Source: Aulostomus chinensis (taxonomy: Eukaryota; Chordata; Actinopteri; Syngnathiformes; Aulostomidae). From it: a DNA stretch of 64,000 nucleotides. A program made the position numbers and the translations under genes. The notes under the pieces are model-generated. The model worked only from the letters and a program-made list of their open reading frames with translations, was not told the origin of the DNA and did not search any database. Location: assembly GCA_037954235.1 (NCBI GenBank), contig JBBMOA010000007.1:2858001-2922000 (forward strand), read 5' to 3'. Below are positions 51,390 through 64,000 of the stretch, in pieces (within the stretch, counting starts at the first letter, position 1; each line of letters opens with the position of its first letter).

Positions 51390-52000
51390 TAATACCACAT
51401 GCGTGATACGTTCCAGCTGTAGTTGGAGATGCACTACAGATTGGATTCTGATGCAGACGGATACCCAAATCAGCTGATTCTGATACCAGAGCTTTCCTGA
51501 ATATTGACACTTCTGCTGTTGTGGATGGCGTTATGCTAACATCACCAGGCTGTAGTAAATCAAACTACACTTCTTGTTAAAAAAGCAAAAACATCCAAAA
51601 GTGTGTTAAACCAAGCTGTTTATTGGAAATGTGCTGCATGGATGGGCCTGTGACGTCTCTCGTGTTACCTTACTGCAGGTTTTCTCCAGCGCACGCGATG
51701 GATGGAATATGGATTTGTATGTGGCTCCACACCAAAACTCCAAAATCAGATACGCAGACGTCAGTATTTGAAAACTATTCAAATATTCCCAATGCAATAT
51801 TCCATCTCTAGTTTCTACAAACATGAGTTTGTGACATCTACTTTGGAAGCCAATCATTACTCAGTGTTGAGCTAATACAATAGTGGCACAACACATGTAA
51901 AATCTCCAGTGCTGAGAATTAGGCTCGGGCCGATCCCGGCTTTATCAGTTTGGTTTACAGACCTGATCCGGTTTGAAAGAGCAGTGAGCATTCAACCAGT
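51390..52000. mobile_element. Possible decayed interspersed repeat
   Basis: Two short pieces look like worn fish repeat sequence: GATACCCAAATCAGCTGATT with CTGATACCAGAGC (51462-51500), and GGCTCGGGCCGATCCCGGC with ACCTGATCCGG (51920-51970). Such GATCGG/CCGAT words are typical of a degenerate element with imperfect inverted halves. Boundaries and class cannot be set by eye. Confidence 0.25.
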
Positions 52001-55000
52001 TTACATCAGCATTGTGTGAAATACAGCAAGCAAATTCACAATGTAGCTGTTCTCAGATACATTTCTTCAGACTTACAACAATAAGTCGAAGATGAAATCA
52101 ACATTGCACTTCAGCCTCACTTTGATCATCATAAAAGTTGCATGTATCAGAGTTTATTGAAGAGTTAACCTGAGTTGACCGCTCTTTTGCTATTTCACTT
52201 CAAATATTCACTACGAACAAGAGAAGGGCGTCTGTTAAGTGGCCCTCTGCTTTTCAGAGTAGCTTAAGAGTTCTCATCCAGCTGCGCCGCTCTGTCACTT
52301 AGCCTCTCCATCTTCCTCCCATACTTCAGGCTGCGCTCGCAATAAAGCATCATGCCAGCAGATAAAACAGAATACTTTAATACGTGTATTAGATAGACAC
52401 AGCGATTTTTTTGATTTCCCTCCGTCTTACCCATGGGTTTCTGAAGTGCTGCCATTCTTATTTGCCTTGCCTTTTGACAGTGGCGTCACTGATATGAGGC
52501 CTGGCACAAGGGTCATTTGAGGCGCGCCTTACTGAGGAACGAATGACATGAGCTTCATAAAAGTCTGACGGCTTGGTTGAGACACAGACGAAGGGGAGAA
52601 AGACTTTGCAATGCCTTAATTGTCGTTTTAAGGACAAGTTGAAGATACTCTGGCATCTCCAGCCATTTGAAGACCCAGACAACAGCACTGGAGGCAGCGA
52701 GGAAACACTTGACTGCACCGTCAGGTGCAGGTTGTTAAATTTACAATTTAGGTAAAAATCACAGTGAGTGACTGATCAAACTGTGCTGGGACACAATTGA
52801 CACTCGTTTTCTGCACAGTGACTTGTGTTGCTACTTTTGCATCCTTCCATCTGAACAGTCTTGATGGTCACAGCTCAGAAATGAGTCAAACCAGGATACG
52901 AGCTGGTAAATATGGCCATCCATGTAGAGCTTGATTGACTCTGATGACATCCGTGTCAGTTGAGATGCAGCCTCTGCATGTTTGCCAGTGACTAACTTGT
53001 TCTGGTCTGATTTGGGGACATGGTGCTGTGAGGCAGGTCAGTGAGATAAGTGGATTCCTGTTTGACATGCTAACTGAGGCCAACGCAGCAGCCGCCATCA
53101 CTCGCATTCAGCTGGCACGCAGCACACTGAAACAACTCATCTCTTCCTAAACCAAATCTCCTTTCATCCCTCCATCTGTGTCAGCCCCTGTTTGCAACCT
53201 TTTCTAAATCCTCCTCTCTTTTCCTTGATACTCTCCCATCTTCCCTTCCATTTTTTTTCCTCCTGATTTTTGGTATAACCCAATTCTTCCCCAAAACACA
53301 TCACTCCAAGTCTAGCATCTGTTTCATCTCCTCCACCTGCTTTCAGTGTCCCAGTTTCTCTCCAGCCTTTCCCTTCAGCCAGGTCTGTAGGTGTTCGCTC
53401 TGTTAGGAGATGAAAGATGGTGGTCCTGCTGCCTGCCGCCTTGTAATGTTAGAAGTGAGCGCACAACGCTGTTGTCCCACTGTACACTGCAAGTCACTCT
53501 GGCTTACGTTTAATGAATCATTATTTTGTTGCCACTACACCATCCACTTTAATTACTCTCATGTGAATTGCTTGCTAAACAAACATGTCAAGCTGTGTGT
53601 TTGTGTAACAGAGGGAGAGAAACGTGGGCCTGCTTCTAAGGCCTGATCTGTGCTCTACATTATTTCACGCTCCTCACTGAACCGTTGTGGTTCATGACTT
53701 TGCCTGTGCATCCATGTGGACTTTCCTTTTTTGTCGCTCTTTGCCTGGAAGGTCCCACAGTGTCACATTTGGAAGGCTCACTCTGCTGGCCTCCTGTGCA
53801 CCCTGGATACAAAAGCTTTTGCCTTTCGCTCTCCCACAGCAAGTCACGCACGTTTTCTGCCATCTCTGTGGACAGCGAACAACAATCACAACAAATCTCC
53901 CACCAGAGGAAGCAAAAAATTATGATTCGTCACTTCACAGGACCCTGACACCTCCATACAATTACCTGGGAACAATGCAGCTCTGAGGGTTGGAGTGAAG
54001 GAAGGCGGAGGATATTTTCCCCTGCGATGCAGCTATTGGCTTGACAATGGTTGCTGCAGTCATGTTTGGTTGTTGCTAATTAATCAGCTAAAATGTCTCC
54101 CTGACTGTTCTGAAATCACAGTGTGTCAATGTGCACTGTCTGGCAGGCAAGATTAACAGGAATACACCAATTAGTTTCAATGAGCACATTATCATTAATG
54201 GATTTAAATGCATTCCATCAACTTCCCTTTTTACAGCATATGTTTCATTTACTTGGCTTCACTCACCTAATGCACTACGCTGTACTCACCAATTTCCAAA
54301 CCTGTAACACTGCAGGTTTTATTCAACACAGAACCCTTTTAACATTCAGGAACTCCTGTGGAGGTGTTTCCATTTGTCACACCAACATGAAAGTGATGAA
54401 TGAGGTGAGATAACAATCACAACTCCTGAGATGTGAGCACATACAATGCTGCACAGCAAACCAGATCCCATCACCTGTGAACGCTTAGAACACCTGCTCG
54501 CTGGCTTCGGTCTGCACACGTCGACTCTGTTTTAATGAAAAACAATTGCTCGTGCCTGCTGTGGTCAGTGCCATATCTCTACTGAGTACAGAAAAAGCTG
54601 AGTTTCCTTGTAAGGATACATGCCAATACATTCAGAATCATGGTACCGTGAAGAGCACATGTGGAAAACGTTTAAACATTCATGAGAACACGTGAGCACA
54701 TGGAAAACATTTCTGCATGCATGTGATATGTTGTGACATTTGGAGCAGGTAAAATGTTGAAAAATGTTCAATGTTTTTAAATAAAATGCACTTATCCGTG
54801 TTTAATCTCTCATTTCCGTGCGTACTTCCTCCCCCCTCTTTGATTCTCACCTTTGTGAGGTACGAATGCGCTCCGCCTGTGTCCATCTGAACGTTCAAAG
54901 TCTTGCAGTCAGGCCTCGTCATTTCCCCGTGACTCTTGACGGTATCCTGGTTTACAGTTTTTCCTAAAAGGTAATGTTTGCCTGCTTTGTGGAATGATCT

Positions 55001-56241
55001 CCGTGTGCTGCACTACAGGAGTGCGTTTTACTGCTGTTAGGTCTGTTTCCTGTGAGCTCCCTGACTCCACAGGTCATTACACATGGTTCCAGAGTAAAAC
55101 CATAACAACCACTGATGAGCAGGAGTCACCAGCAGTGTGACCAGCACTCTGTCACTCTGCATTCACAGAAAAACTCAGCTCTTCTCCCCTTTTGTGTAGG
55201 ACTGTAATTTGTATAGTTCACATATCTGCTAACTGGTCTCACTTGTCAGTTGTCTGAAACTGTGGCATTTTTGTTCACACTCTTTGGTGGAGCTGATGGT
55301 AATCGCACATAAACACATCACATACAGTAAAGTTAGTAAAAAAAAAAGTATTTCATCCTTCCCCGCCAGCGTTTGCAACTTTGATTTGATGATAGCCGCG
55401 AGCCCCCCACTCAAGAACCAACCCACTCACCTCCTCTGCTCCATCCGTTTCTGGAAGGTCACAAGGAGCGCAACAGCGTGCACTGCATGACAGTGACAAC
55501 ATTGATTCCTGGAAAATCTCCACAATGGCAGGGAAAGAGCTAGCGCATCTCTCTTTACCTTCCCCATACTGTGTTCATCCAGAGCTCTGAGGTCCCTCTG
55601 ATCAGCCCGGCCATCGTCTACACAAACAGGAGTCCTACTCTGATCCTTGCCACTCCTCCAGTCAGGCCTCCATCTCTGTAGTTCAGAATCCAGCCATTGC
55701 TCCAAGGTTGTTTTGGCTCACTCTGGTACACTCCCTGTCTCAGCTGGGCTAGGATGCGTGGCTGATTCAGGGAGCACCTTGTGCCAAGCATTACTTGATT
55801 TCCACTATAAATAAATAGTGTGATGAGTTTTGGACTGAGAAGGTGCAAAACCAGTCTGCATGTATGCAGTATGCTTCACCAAGTTACACCGCTCCATAAA
55901 TATATATTAAGTCATCACCAGCCAAGTCTGTGTGTGTGGAGGTGTGTGTAGTAACACCAAATAGGTGCATGGCCCAAACTGGGTGGAACAATTTGAGCAG
56001 TGATTTAGTCCCTGCAGCACGACTGATTGAGGTTGATAAATCTGCAGCCTCAGAGAAGCAACGCACCAGAGCGCTGAGCCCAGCTGCTCCCTGTGTTTAC
56101 CTCTATCACATCACCTGAAAACCACACCAGGCTGCTGCAGCACAGGTAGCACATCTCAGACTGGCTGCTTTCACATGAAGGAGACGTCAGGTTAGCAGCT
56201 GAGGCCCCGGTTGATTCACAGGTGTGCATGAAAACACACTC
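52001..56241. other. Non-coding stretch
   Basis: No recognisable gene or repeat. There are pyrimidine-rich patches near 53150-53400. All open frames are under 100 codons and mutually overlapping. Confidence 0.55.
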
Positions 56242-56302
56242 ATTAGGGCTGAAAAATGATGCGTTTCTGATTATTTTCAATGATTTTGCAAATCTGCGAT
56301 AA
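56242..56302 (+). mobile_element. Possible fragment of a teleost DNA-transposon-like repeat
   Basis: TTAGGGCTGAAAAATGATGC, then GATTATTTTCAATGATT and AATCTGCGAT, resembles a common fish repeat whose end reads TAGGGCTGCAAC with GATTATTTTCAT further in. About 60 bp is alignable by eye. No second end was found, so this is a solo fragment if real. Confidence 0.25.
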
Positions 56303-58980
56303 AAGAGGTAATGATCACCTTTACATCATGAACCATTTCAGTGACAAACACACGTTGAGCTCTGTGGGGGTCCGCACCAACCAGCAATATGACCCTCAGT
56401 CGGTGGCGTGAGAGGCACGGGATTGACTGCACTTTGAGAAGATTTGATCTAATCTGGTATTTTGACTCACAGGTGATGACTGAGGTCGGCCATTCCTATA
56501 AAAGTAAGGTTGATTGTTCAGCACACACATGAACCCACATGAAACTTCAAGTAAATAATCACACAAGTGTATGTGTCCTTTGTGTATTCCTGTGTTAGTT
56601 AGCAGGTGTTTGCTTGCGTGTGCATCATCATCATCATCATCAGATGTGGTTCATACTGCAGTGAGTAGTTTCTACACAACATGACAAGACCAGGGAATCA
56701 GATTGCATAAGCACCTGATAAAATGAACTGTCTCAGTGCTCTCTGTCTAAAAGTTTAGATGAAATGGGAATGAAAAGTTTCCACGCTGCCAGTAGGAGTG
56801 GTTCCATGCAGGAACCACCTGTATGACAGAGGTTTTAAGGATGTGACACTTGCTTGTCATAAGACTTTTATTTGATATGGGGAACCGCCACAGGGTAGCT
56901 ACTAATTAGAGGAACTAAAGTCAATGTGAAGGATAATCGTGTTCTTTTTTAAGTGGTGACAAATGAAACTGACAGTAGTCTTAAGGGCTGGTTTTACACT
57001 ACCGCTTAGTTAAAGAGACGAGAGGCGCTGCCACACATCCTCACAGGGACTCGTCAGCTGGGGAGGTTACCTGAGTCCACGCTCGCATCAAACAAGCATG
57101 CAACCTAGCAGGGGCTGAGGACCTTTAAAAGGTGAAAACGCAGGAACGTCTCTTTTTCCCTGATGACAAAATGATTTTATACAACATGGGGGGTGGTGTG
57201 TAATTGTCACACTTTGTGTCTGAGAGGTGGGAAGGCCTGGTGACGGTGGTGCTAAAATTCTCCCTGTGGTCATCTTGGGTCAGAGCTGATCCACTTTACC
57301 GAGCAGACACAATCACAGGACAGACACTGAGTAAAGCAGTTTAGGATGGAGCTTTTAGAAAACAGACGCACTTTCACCCTGGTAGCACACACCTCTCTCT
57401 GCTGCTTGCTCCCTCCACGTGGCAGAGCTTCACGTTCTCTGGCGCATGGCGACTGCATTCCCTACCTTTCTGTCAAAGTGCCTAATCTCATCCAGAGGCC
57501 CATTACTCTTAATAATGGCTGCTGCAAGGTAAAGTAGGTTCTACTTGTTGTGGGGTGTATTCCAGCCTCAACAGGGTCCAGATGTCGTGTAATTGCCTTT
57601 TGGGGTTTCCCTCATGCCTATTATGCAACTGTAGAACACTGCAGACCATTTCTACAATGAAATTATTATAAATAAATGATCAAAACAAAAGTCGGGATAT
57701 TCTATCACAGAAAATATGTTGAAAGGTTCTAAACACATTTACACTCTGCAGTAACACAGCAAAAAGGATCCAATTATGACACACAGGCAAACGGCAGCTG
57801 CGTCATGTCCCCCAGCATGCACTTTTAGCCATGACATGTCACACAAGTACGCTGCTGTCTCGTATTTCAATGTCCTGATTAGCCGCTGTGACTACACCTG
57901 CTGCTAAGTTCCACTTCTGACCCATTCTCAGCCGTGATGACAATTAACAGAGTTGATAACGAGTTCATGGATAGAGATGAAAACTTCATATCTGTCTGTT
58001 TTTGTTCCCTTTTGGCGTTTAGGTGGTAAACCACAACTAGATTTAACCCCGCAATTATTTGAGGTTATTTTTACTGTTAACATCAGATTAAAGCACAAGC
58101 ACAGCCTGACTGTATTGAGCCTCTAACACCAGTTGAGTCACAGTGAAAGTCTGATGTCAACGTTATCGGGACTGGATGATGTCTAACTCACTCCGTTTCT
58201 AGTTTTCTGCTTACATTTTTAATCCTGTATATCAAGCATGTGATGACTCGTGGTAAACGTCTTACATTTCACCCAACGGTGACGCAAAACTGAATAATGG
58301 GTTGCAATGGAGGCAACATGTAACTGCATAAAATGAACATTTTTAAAGCTATAAAATGACCACAAATACAGCAACAACAACAAAGACTGAAGTCCTGTTG
58401 GTTTAATCATAAATCTAAAATGAAAACCCCCTGAAAGAAGCCTGGAACAAGTTAGCAGAAGGAGCAAAAGGCAAAGCTACAACAGTTTATAGTCTGGCTG
58501 GAAAACAAAGGCAGCCAAAACATCAACCCACATGTTGGCGGTTTTCACGCTGGAGGAGGAAACACATGAACCTATTAGCAAGCTAACTAGTGAGACACTC
58601 CTTCCTATGTATCCTGACAACAAACCACTAAAAAGCAAAAGTCCTCTGTAGCTCACACTCACGATTAAGAGGCATTTCACATTAACGCTCCCACAGCACC
58701 ATGGGCCACACGGCACTGGACTCAAGCTCCCAGTTTGCCTCTGCGGAACGCTGCTCCATCCGCCACTGTGACCTCTTCACCACCTTGATGTTTCTTGGAC
58801 CTACTTGTTGAAATCCACTGGGAAATGCGCAGCTGAAAGTTTCTGTCTTGTGCTGCAGTTTTGTAAGCTGAATAAACTTGTGGTAAGAAAAATCTGGTGA
58901 AACCTCACAGTGACACAAGCATCCCTTTCCTGGCACTGCATTCAGGCTGAGTAGCTGCCAGTCCTCCAGAAGTGTGACTG

Positions 58981-58984
<4 letters not shown>
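56303..58984. other. Non-coding stretch
   Basis: It holds a short (ATC)n run at 56625-56641. Nothing else is supported. Confidence 0.55.

Positions 58985-59055
<71 letters not shown>
58985..59055. repeat. Compound CT/CA microsatellite
   Basis: (CT)13 passes directly into (CA)n of about 45 bp. Confidence 0.97.
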
Positions 59056-59058
<3 letters not shown>

Positions 59059-61174
59059 TGCACGCACGTACACACACACACCAAATAAAAACAATTGTGG
59101 GACGTACTGTATATACTTTGTGGATTTTGTTTGATGAAAAACATGGTTTGATGTTTCCTCAGAAGGAGTTCTGCGTCTCATCCTCTGACTCAGAAATCTC
59201 CATCACAGTTGCTGTGACAGACACCAACATTTCCAGTTTTCTTCTTACCTTCATTCTGAGGGTTTGACGGTGGAGTTTCTCGTTGTCATTCCAAGCCTGA
59301 TTCATATCCAGGTCACTTCTTCCTCTCTGACCAACACGGTCCAGCCAAAGGTTTGGACTAAGTCTAAGCTCACCTTGATTATTTATTCAACTCTCTCTCT
59401 CTAATTCTAACCCTAATTCTTGAATTTAAAACTAACCTGATTCCACACTGCAGAGTTTAGAATGAGGATTACATCACTCTCAACAGCCTTGATGATGGGA
59501 TGGAGCGTGTGAAAGCTCGGCCTGGACCCCCAAAGGTAAAGCACATCCACCTCATGGCTTAAGGTATCAAACTGAACAGATGCAGGATGCCACATTTAAA
59601 CCAGCAGCTTGACTCTGTTTTGCATCCAGACTCATGCAGAGCAGACAGACGCAGGCATGAAACTGACGTTAATGCATTGGTACTCCTGGCAAGCCTCTGG
59701 ACGGTGTTGGCAATGTCCAAGAGGCCAAGAGGCCAAGGGTGGGTCTCTGTAGCTGGCTGAGGGACACCTGTCCAGGAGTGGGACCTCAACAGTCCAATAC
59801 AATGTCCAGCAGTGTGTAAACAGAGGCTGTGTGGACCAGCTCTCAGAATGCAGAGGCCTCCCCACATGAGTGTTACTGCTAGGTTCTCTAAATTGTCTGG
59901 CAGTTACACAGTCAGGTGGCAGGCAGTATCACCTTGCACGCCAAAGGTACCAGCCATGCAAGAGAGCTCTGATGACACTGGATATATATATATACTGTAT
60001 ATACATATACACACATACACACACACTTCTTTCTTCAGACAGAAAACCAGGGAATACAGATTGAGAATCTATCACAGAAAACATGCAGGCTTCATTTGGA
60101 TTTGTCAAAGTTTGGCTTTCATTGCTGTTCTTGGAATAGAACAGTCTCACATCAGTGCAAGCGTAACATAATTCTCTGCTTGCTGTCAGTGACCTGACAT
60201 CTACAGGGAGAAAGTCGGAGTGTCTTCCAGGAATTATTCCATCACAAGCGTGAGACACCTGAAAAAATTATGGTGTGTCTAAATTTCAGAGGATCCAGTC
60301 GTATTCAGGCAGCTGTGACAGGAAAGTCTGTGTTACTGATTCAAAAAGTTACTGATGAAACTAGTCCGTCACTTCATTCATGATTCATACCAATTAGCAT
60401 TTTACAGAGGAACGCCATTGGTGCTGTGGGGATGTGTTGCTCCTCCTACTTCTGTGGCTTCTGGGTAAAGTGTGGTGGCTCATCGGTGCTTAATAGAAGC
60501 CATCTGACCTGAGTATTTTTGGTTACACGATTCTCCATGGAGCCGCCGTAGATCATACTTGACAACTGGTGTCAGCGCTGCGAACGCGTTCAAATCTCCA
60601 TCCAGATTCCTTGTGTTATTGTGCACACCTACATTATGGAGAGTCAATGAATGTTAGTGTGAAGGTGCTGGGATTATTGCTACATGGAGACTAGCTTGTC
60701 CTTCAAATGCTTGACAGTTATTCAGAAATTATAACAAAAGTAATAATGTAAAGTACAGTTGGAAAATCCAAGGGGGACTGTTCCTCGTCTGGGTGTGGAT
60801 CCATGATGGAACAAAGATTCCAGGGATTGAGGGCTGACAGCCAGTTGGATTTCAATCCCCATCAAAGCCCTTATAGTCCTGAAAACATGATTCTCCGCTA
60901 GTCATTTATTTAAAGGGAGAGTCAACTTCAATGAACACTTCAGCCTTTGCATCTGTATAGAGTTAGCGAGAAGGCTGACTTCCATCCGTAGGCAGGTCAT
61001 TCCCCTACAAACTGCATCAAACAACACAGCCATCCAGATCACGAGCAACAGTCACTGCAGAGATCTGATCCAGGAGTAAACCACGCAGTGTGTGTACCTG
61101 CGACGGCTCTCACACCCCAAAATACACAACAATATCAAACAACACAGTGCTTTGCAAAATATACTACAAAAAAA
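59056..61174. other. Non-coding stretch
   Basis: Only the TA/CA patch at 59980 stands out. The frames present have no recognisable product. Confidence 0.55.
59980..60026. repeat. Compound TA/CA microsatellite
   Basis: (AT)n with CTGTATATACATATAC and then a short (CA)n. Confidence 0.85.
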
Positions 61175-61186
61175 TGTGTGTGTGTG

Positions 61187-61228
<42 letters not shown>

Positions 61229-61229
61229 T
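61175..61229. repeat. Compound TG/AG microsatellite
   Basis: (TG)n with one CG interruption passes into (AG)n. Read on the minus strand this is the same (CT)n(CA)n order as at 58985. Confidence 0.97.
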
Positions 61230-61444
61230 GAAGGGACGATTTACCAGGATAATGAAAATATTTAGTGCTATTTCTGGCATTAAGCTACTATTAATGATTC
61301 GAAGGCACCTCAACCCTGTCTGGAGTTGGAGAAAAGGTCAATCCGGTGAACTGACCTTGTAGAAGCCCCGCTGCCAACTGGAGAAGGAGCAACACGAGGC
61401 CACGAGGATGCGGACAGCAACACAGAGCAGCTCAATCTACAATT

Positions 61445-61500
61445 CTACAATTTCATTTAGCAGACGCTTTTGTCCAAAGCGACGTACAACACAATCCCCC
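61445..61500 (+). mobile_element. Fragment of a widespread teleost interspersed repeat
   Basis: The stretch TTTAGCAGACGCTTTTGTCC followed by AAAGCGACGTACAA matches, from memory, a core sequence found thousands of times in fish genomes. Only about 50 bp is recognisable and the family name is not certain. It has no coding capacity and no visible terminal repeats or target-site duplication. Confidence 0.55.
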
Positions 61501-63812
61501 CAGGAAGAGCACGTCCCCCAGCCATTCTCCCCAGAAAGCTCCCACCAGCTAATTACACACATCCAGTGGGCTTGTCATCAAGGCTCTGCTGTTGGTTACA
61601 GTACAGCTCTTTAAAAAAAATTACAGAGTGCCACACACGGAGTGATTTTCCTAAAAAATAAATGATCAGTCAGAAAGTAGTTACGTCTGCATCTGCCTGA
61701 AACCGCACGCCATCTGTTTCCAGTAGGAAGACCGTTGTGTGATGAATCTGCTGCTGTGCTGGTGTTTTGGTAAACTGCAAATGTGCTGAGAGGGTGAGAA
61801 GCATGGACATATGAACAGAACTGAACATGTGTACACTTACAGTGTACGTGAACAAAGTGTAAATGTAATGTCAAGGTACAACATCCAGCTCTCGTCAGAC
61901 CATTGTCAGTCCAATGACATAAAACTAAAGGTTAATTATTCTATGGAGCAGATCTGTGTTTGTGTTGGAAAGGTAGACCCAGCCCCCAGACCATAGGCCA
62001 GCATGTTCACTTCTCCAAACACACACAAAGACACACAAGATCCCCCAAGAACAGAGAAGCAGGCTTAGCACATTACTTATTTATCATCCTCTGCTTCTGC
62101 AGATGCAGTCATATGAGGTTCACCAACACATAAGAGGGCCAAAAATCAATTACTATGCAAACAGAATGCAATGTTTCCTTCCTTTTTTATGTGGTTTACT
62201 CGGGTATTTATGTAACAGGACCATATACACTTTGGAAACTTCAAGTCTGCCCTCTCGTGTGTATCAGTTCCTCTGATAATCACCAGCCTCAGAGGCAGCT
62301 CATCTTTGCCAGGACAGCAAGTTAACACTGGACTGATCAAAGGAAGCAATTCCTGCACTGAGCCTTACAGATGTTTGATTCTTGTGAGTCCTGGAATAAC
62401 ATTCTGCTATTATAACTTGGTAAAACTCTGAAATGTCCCCACACTCTCATGGAAACAAGAGCTCACTTTAGCACAATTAAAGCACAAATAAATGTGCAGC
62501 GCAGCAGAGGTCCGTCAGCCAGAGGACAGAGACAGAGAGGGAAGAGATGGACGTCAGAGAAAAAGAAAAGCTACCAACATTATAAAATTATTGATCTCAT
62601 CTCATCAGTTTGCTTCACATTCATCTCTCCAGAGGAAAGAGGCAGTGGATGGAGGGAAGTGAGGTGAGAGGTTAGAGAATACCCCAGGGCCTGACGTTAC
62701 TGGGATGAGGGCTAAAATGAGCTTCATAAAGCAACCAGCCATTACATCTTTTTGCAACAGCATTCAGCACTTTGACGTATTAACAGAAGCCACCGTGCAC
62801 ATCCAGCCTGGTGCCAACTCTACAGGGATGCACATGTCTGTCTGCAGTACTGTGTGTGAAGGTAATTCCCCTTTTAAGAATTGAACATCTGGCTTTGCAA
62901 AGCAATATTTATAACAGCCCTGAGTTGCCCCGTGAGAAAACGCCAAACAGAAAATTGAGTTTACTCCTTGGACTTAGTCCTCTGAGAAATACTGTTGACC
63001 AATTGTGGATTCATTCCTCGCCATGACTGCAGCACCGAGTAAGAATGAATGAGAAAACAGAGTAAAAAAACCAGAGAGACATCAGGGTGGACAGAATGCA
63101 GAATGAACCTCCGCATGAGAAAAAGCTATTTTTTGACATAGGCCTATCTGGCATCCACAATCTTGGTTCGGTCAGAGCAACGGCTGAATGAGAAGACCGG
63201 CGCTCTGCTTACATGCACTCAATATTCTACTGTTATTCCATTTTTTCCCCTTATTCTGAAAATACTCTTAGATATTTACATAGCTAAGGAACAGCAGTAT
63301 GTTTTAAATGCAGGCTTCCAACTTCGAGGCTGCCGACCAAAACCTCCCCATGAGAAGGTAAGAGAAGGTGTATCACAAGGTCACGAGCTGCTGTCAAAAT
63401 GTGACTCAACAGGCGTGTTCTGAATCCAGATGCTCCTGAAGCCTGAGAATCATCAGTATGTCTCGCATGAATCAGTCAGAAAAACGCTACATCCAAAAGG
63501 TAATGGACGGAGTTGGATAAATTCTCACAGGAATATATTTAGTACAGCAGGAGGCCCACACATGTGAGAGCAGGAGCTGATGATAAAGCCTGATCTGATT
63601 TAGCTGATCTGATTAGAGAAGAAAGGTGCATTTAGCTAATGAAACGTCTAACCTAGTGAGGCATTAACCTAATGAAACAGCCCTGCCCTGAATACGTGTC
63701 TAATTCACCCGCAAAACAATCAAGAACCAGTCTGTGAAATCACTGCCATTGGCATAGCTGATGAGTAGACCTGCAGCAGACCTGCTTGCATCGACGCTGG
63801 CGGAGAAGAGGC

Positions 63813-63845
<33 letters not shown>

Positions 63846-64000
63846 CTTTTCTCCAGGCCAGCAGCACGGCTCCGTGGTTGACATTCACCAGTCTCCTGGT
63901 TCATCGTTTACTTTGTTCCTAAGAGAAGAATCTCAAAAAACGTTTAATGTTTTTACCATGAAGTTTTGTGGTTTTATTAATGGGTCCCTGCAGTTGAAAT
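61501..64000. other. Non-coding stretch
   Basis: Only the GT repeat at 63812 stands out. No exon, RNA gene or repeat end was recognised. Confidence 0.55.
63812..63840. repeat. GT microsatellite
   Basis: A pure (GT)n run of about 29 bp. Confidence 0.95.

Overview
The window looks like teleost fish nuclear DNA, probably from a percomorph. The evidence is vertebrate-style splice sites, a tRNA-derived SINE of the type common in teleosts, 3' ends of fish LINE elements, and a very high density of CA/GT, CT/GA and GATA microsatellites. Prokaryotic gene organisation, operons and CRISPR arrays are absent. Protein-coding content is very low: almost every open frame here is a chance or repeat-driven frame in non-coding DNA.

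The one exon I recognise with confidence is on the minus strand at 35013-35092. It carries the start codon and first 21 codons of a tetraspanin, best matching TSPAN9. It has a clean 3' splice site on its upstream side and a consensus GTAAGT donor on its downstream side. Everything below 35012 would then be the first coding intron; I could not find the next tspan9 exon in it. Everything above about 36 kb would be upstream or 5'-UTR-intron territory. The frame upstream of the tetraspanin start stays open for another 102 codons, to a second well-placed ATG at 35381. A TATA-like element and an inverted CCAAT box lie behind that, which suggests an internal promoter and an N-terminally extended isoform. 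That is the most interesting gene-level observation.

Layout. 1-3890: non-coding with a CA microsatellite. 3891-5014: a 1.1 kb GATA-family array abutting a LINE 3' tail (5015-5100, minus orientation). 5100-9860: non-coding, with a possible plus-strand core promoter near 8034. 9861-10189: a 5'-truncated LINE end encoding the last residues of a reverse-transcriptase ORF. 10190-16417: non-coding, with a possible conserved element, a GT repeat and a decayed repeat. 16418-19160: a 2.7 kb satellite of about 114 copies of a 24-bp unit, with visible higher-order structure. 19161-29006: non-coding, with a candidate 43-nt exon at 24780-24822. 29007-29259: a SINE with apparent target-site duplications. 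29260-34960: microsatellites and a 23-C homopolymer. 35013-36218: the tspan9 exon and candidate promoter. 36219-64000: non-coding, with a perfect 14-bp inverted repeat at 37147-37184, several microsatellites and decayed interspersed repeats.

I found no convincing new multi-gene system. The strongest leads are the 24-bp satellite, the expansion of the GATA array from a LINE tail, the possible N-terminal extension of Tspan9, and the 14-bp hairpin.
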